Assembly: GCA_010671965.1 (NCBI GenBank)
Contig: JAAHIC010000156.1
Coordinates: 1-8,307 of the forward strand
Direction of reading: 5' to 3'
Length of the DNA stretch: 8,307 nucleotides
Origin: Leptolyngbya sp. SIO4C5
GTDB taxonomy: Bacteria > Cyanobacteriota > Cyanobacteriia > Phormidesmidales > Phormidesmidaceae
How positions within the stretch are numbered: position 1 is the stretch's first letter; each line of letters starts with the position of its first letter. A program made the translations under genes and the position numbers. Under the pieces are notes generated by a model, which was given only the letters and a program-made list of their open reading frames with translations, was not told the origin of the DNA and did not search any database. Positions 6,935-8,307 of the stretch are shown here, one piece after another.

Positions 6935-7759
6935 GTGAGCATTCTTATCCCCTCGCTGCTGATCTTTTTTTTTGGCGCATCCATTGGCAGCTTTCTCAAC
7001 GTAGTGATCTACCGCCTGCCAGCGGGCATTTCGCTGCTGTATCCGCCGTCTCGCTGCCCTAAATGTCAGCGGCGGCTCCGGCTTTATGACAATGTTCCGG
7101 TTTTAGGCTGGCTGTGGCTGAGAGGGCGCTGTCGCTTTTGCCAGCGGCCAATTTCAGTTCGCTATCCGCTAGTTGAATTGCTCACTGGGGCTGTGTTTCT
7201 AGGCGCTTTTTGGCATTTTGGCTGGGATCACGAAACTCTGAGCGCCTGGATTTTGCTGAGCTGGCTAGTGGCCCTGACGTTCATTGATATTGATACCCTG
7301 ACGCTGCCGGAAAGCCTGACTCGCTCTGGCTTAGTTTTAGGACTGATTTTGCCAGCTACTTGGGCCTATCTCACAGCCCCTGAAGCGGCTATTGCCAACG
7401 CCTTAGAAGCCTTTGTCGGTAGCCTATTGGGGGCGGTTTTGGGGCTGTGGTTGTTTAACGGAATTTCGATTGCCGGGGCCGCTTTTTTAGGGCAGACGGC
7501 GATGGGCTGGGGAGATAGCAAGCTAGCGGCGCTGCTAGGGGCTTGGCTAGGCTGGGGCGGATTGCTGCTAAGTACGTTTTTGGCCTGCTTGCTGGGGGCG
7601 TTTATTGGGGGCGGGGCGATCGCGCTGGGCTTGCTGAGTCGGCGTCAGCCCATGCCTTTCGGCCCTTTCTTAGCCGTTAGTGGCGCGATCGCGCTGCTCT
7701 GGGGCGATCGCCTAATCGCGGCCTATCTCCAAATCTTTCTGCCGCTAGGCTGGAGTTAA
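6935..7759 (+). CDS. pilD: Type IV prepilin peptidase / N-methyltransferase
   Basis: An inner-membrane aspartic protease that removes the short leader of type IV prepilins and pseudopilins and, in the full-length form, methylates the new N-terminus. Type IV pili drive motility and DNA uptake in cyanobacteria. Seen over 274 residues: GASIGSFLNVVIYRLP (14-29); the cytoplasmic zinc-binding loop with Cys41, Cys44, Cys66 and Cys69, present in the bifunctional form; VRYPLVELLTG (75-85); the first catalytic region FIDIDTLTLPESLT (116-129) with Asp118/Asp120; the second catalytic Asp194 in GWGDSK; the PFGPFLA motif (241-247); and about eight hydrophobic segments. The start is GTG with AGGA four bases upstream. 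Oddity: codons 11-13 are TTT TTT TTT, part of a nine-T run near the 5' end. The stop codon lies within the downstream hairpin. Confidence 0.96.
   Translation: MSILIPSLLIFFFGASIGSFLNVVIYRLPAGISLLYPPSRCPKCQRRLRLYDNVPVLGWLWLRGRCRFCQRPISVRYPLVELLTGAVFLGAFWHFGWDHETLSAWILLSWLVALTFIDIDTLTLPESLTRSGLVLGLILPATWAYLTAPEAAIANALEAFVGSLLGAVLGLWLFNGISIAGAAFLGQTAMGWGDSKLAALLGAWLGWGGLLLSTFLACLLGAFIGGGAIALGLLSRRQPMPFGPFLAVSGAIALLWGDRLIAAYLQIFLPLGWS
6965..6973 (+). repeat. T9 homopolymer tract in the 5' end of pilD
   Basis: Nine consecutive T's encode Phe11-Phe12-Phe13 of the prepilin peptidase. Loss of one T brings the frame to TAG at 7002-7004; gain of one T brings it to TAA at 7060-7062. Either slip would truncate the enzyme before its catalytic residues. 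Tracts of this length can be slippage-prone in bacteria, but nothing here shows that it varies. Confidence 0.5.
7616..7711. repeat. Cluster of three HIP1 octamers inside pilD
   Basis: GCGATCGC occurs at 7616-7623, 7685-7692 and 7704-7711. Twelve more copies lie at 504, 1242, 2105, 2629, 2711, 4144, 4418, 5049, 6072, 6554, 7962 and 8136 (first base of each). HIP1 is the highly iterated palindrome of many cyanobacterial genomes. Most copies here are inside genes and are read in different frames (for example AIA or RSR), which fits selection on the DNA word and not on the protein. Confidence 0.9.
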
Positions 7760-7788
7760 AGGCGTACAGCCTACAACCGTACGCCTTT
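7758..7788. terminator. Bidirectional intrinsic terminator between pilD and psaK
   Basis: AAAGGCGTAC (7758-7767) and GTACGCCTTT (7779-7788) form a perfect 10-bp stem with an 11-nt loop. The arms end in A's and T's, so the structure works in both directions, as expected between convergent genes. The left arm begins within the pilD TAA stop codon. The T tract is only three long, so termination may be incomplete. Confidence 0.75.
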
Positions 7789-7798
7789 AGCCGGAACT

Positions 7799-8059
7799 CT
7801 AGAGGGCACCAGCATTGGTGAGGCCCAAAATGGCACCTACACCGAGCAAATGACCAAAGCTAGTAGTGGCTAATAGAGCCGGTAGCCCCATGCCGCCAAA
7901 AAGTTCGGGGGAAGGAAGCTGGGGGTCAGCGCTGGGATATTTGATGGTTAGCTTGCCAATAGCGATCGCTATGATGTTGCAAACGATCATGACGATGGCA
8001 ATTTTCGGACTCCATTCGGGCGTAGGGGGTACAGCCGCTAGCAGAGATAGGTAGGTCAA
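7799..8059 (-). CDS. psaK: Photosystem I reaction centre subunit PsaK
   Basis: A small peripheral thylakoid subunit of photosystem I that sits at the outer edge of each monomer beside PsaA, binds chlorophylls and carotenoids, and contributes to antenna coupling. Seen: an N-terminal segment LSLLAAVPPTPEWSP typical of PsaK, including a short part removed in the mature protein of some species; TM1 in IAIVMIVCNIIAIAIG; the cytoplasmic loop KLTIKYPSADPQLPSPELFGG; and TM2 in LPALLATTSFGHLLGVGAILGL. Length is 86 residues when started at TTG 8059, equal to the usual size. I chose TTG because AAGGAG sits nine bases upstream; the GTG at 8089 would add ten residues that include the Shine-Dalgarno and lacks a ribosome site of its own. 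I cannot tell whether it is PsaK1 or PsaK2. Confidence 0.95.
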   Translation of the reverse strand: MTYLSLLAAVPPTPEWSPKIAIVMIVCNIIAIAIGKLTIKYPSADPQLPSPELFGGMGLPALLATTSFGHLLGVGAILGLTNAGAL

Positions 8060-8068
8060 CTTAGGGGT

Positions 8069-8074
8069 CTCCTT
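8069..8074 (-). promoter_or_regulatory. Shine-Dalgarno AAGGAG that decides the TTG start of psaK
   Basis: On the minus strand AAGGAG is followed by nine bases and then TTG. This is a perfect anti-16S match at suitable spacing. No ATG lies in frame near it. Confidence 0.8.
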
Positions 8075-8188
8075 AGACAATCTCAACACGGTTAGACAGC
8101 TAGATCACCAGCGGGCTAGATAGTACAGCCCCACTGCGATCGCCCTGCTTAACCTTAGCCCTCATCTTTCATCAAAACGTAAAGCTGT

Positions 8189-8212
8189 TTAATTCCTTGT
8201 TGTAAGAATTAA
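8189..8212. repeat. AT-rich inverted repeat just after the upstream gene
   Basis: TTAATTC (8189-8195) and GAATTAA (8206-8212) are perfect 7-bp arms around a 10-nt spacer, beginning four bases beyond the stop codon of the minus-strand gene at 8216. Low GC makes it a weak terminator; a protein-binding site is equally possible. Confidence 0.35.
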
Positions 8213-8215
8213 CAA

Positions 8216-8307
8216 TCAGATAGGCTCAAACGACTCCACCGCCAGCACCGGGCCAATCATGTTAATAGTCATCACATCGTCGCGGACGGTGCCTTGTACT
8301 TCAACCA
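8216..8307 (-). CDS. C-terminal end of an unidentified protein (start outside window)
   Basis: The last 29 codons of a minus-strand reading frame run to a TGA at 8216-8218. The residues alternate hydrophobic and polar (VEVQGTVRDD, then TINMIGPVLAVESFEPI), which suggests a beta-strand-rich C-terminus. Codon use (GCG, GTG, CTG, ACC) looks like the neighbouring genes, and there are no in-frame stops up to the window edge. The fragment is too short for me to name a family. psaK lies downstream on the same strand, 156 bp away, so it may be separately transcribed. Confidence 0.65.
   Translation of the reverse strand, partial: VEVQGTVRDDVMTINMIGPVLAVESFEPI

Larger units (their letters stand above)
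8060..8215 (-). promoter_or_regulatory. Upstream region of psaK, promoter not resolved
   Basis: This 156-bp gap separates the unidentified upstream gene from psaK and should hold the psaK promoter. I find no convincing -35/-10 pair. TTTACGTT on the minus strand (8183-8176) is one mismatch from a half-site of the HLR1 element, (G/T)TTACA(T/A)(T/A), bound by RpaB at photosystem I genes, but the second half-site at the usual 2-bp spacing is missing. A HIP1 octamer lies at 8136-8143. Confidence 0.25.

Noticed and set aside
7866..8054. Plus-strand open frame of 62 codons
   Set aside because: It is the antisense shadow of psaK, whose sequence is clearly conserved.
8060..8089. Extended PsaK starting at GTG 8089
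   Set aside because: The extra ten residues would cover the AAGGAG ribosome site, match nothing in PsaK, and the GTG lacks its own Shine-Dalgarno.

Overview
The window comes from a cyanobacterial chromosome. The strongest evidence is psaK, a photosystem I subunit found only in oxygenic phototrophs. The second line is the octamer GCGATCGC (HIP1), which I count 15 times in 8.3 kb, about once per 550 bp; that density is typical of many cyanobacteria. I cannot place it to genus. The gene content is chromosomal housekeeping plus one less familiar ABC-transporter operon. I see no insertion sequence, phage gene, CRISPR array, tRNA or rRNA.

Layout. Positions 1-1455 (+) hold the 3' part of a PgpH-type membrane HD-domain phosphodiesterase, predicted to act on c-di-AMP; its start lies outside the window. 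It converges on a three-gene minus-strand operon (5270 down to 1509): an ABC ATPase, a 683-residue ABC-2 type permease whose large extracytoplasmic loop contains what looks like a PDZ domain, and a YqiA-like alpha/beta hydrolase that starts 3 bp after the permease stop. A 188-bp divergent intergenic region separates this operon from leuB (+, 5459-6541). That region holds a good sigma70-type promoter for leuB and a perfect inverted repeat just upstream of the -35 box. Next come a 93-residue protein of unknown function and a full-length type IV prepilin peptidase (pilD), 12 bp apart and probably co-transcribed. A perfect 10-bp hairpin that overlaps the pilD stop codon separates pilD from the convergent psaK (-). 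psaK uses a TTG start behind a perfect AAGGAG. The window ends in the last 29 codons of an unidentified minus-strand gene (8216-8307).

How the genes work together. The HD phosphodiesterase belongs to second-messenger turnover, leuB to leucine synthesis, pilD to type IV pilus and competence machinery, and psaK to the periphery of photosystem I. These are separate functions that happen to be neighbours. The only stretch that looks like a dedicated system is the ATPase / PDZ-like permease / hydrolase operon. Its substrate is unknown, and it is the best candidate here for an undescribed mechanism. A second point worth checking is a run of nine T's near the start of pilD, where a one-base slip in either direction would end the protein early.
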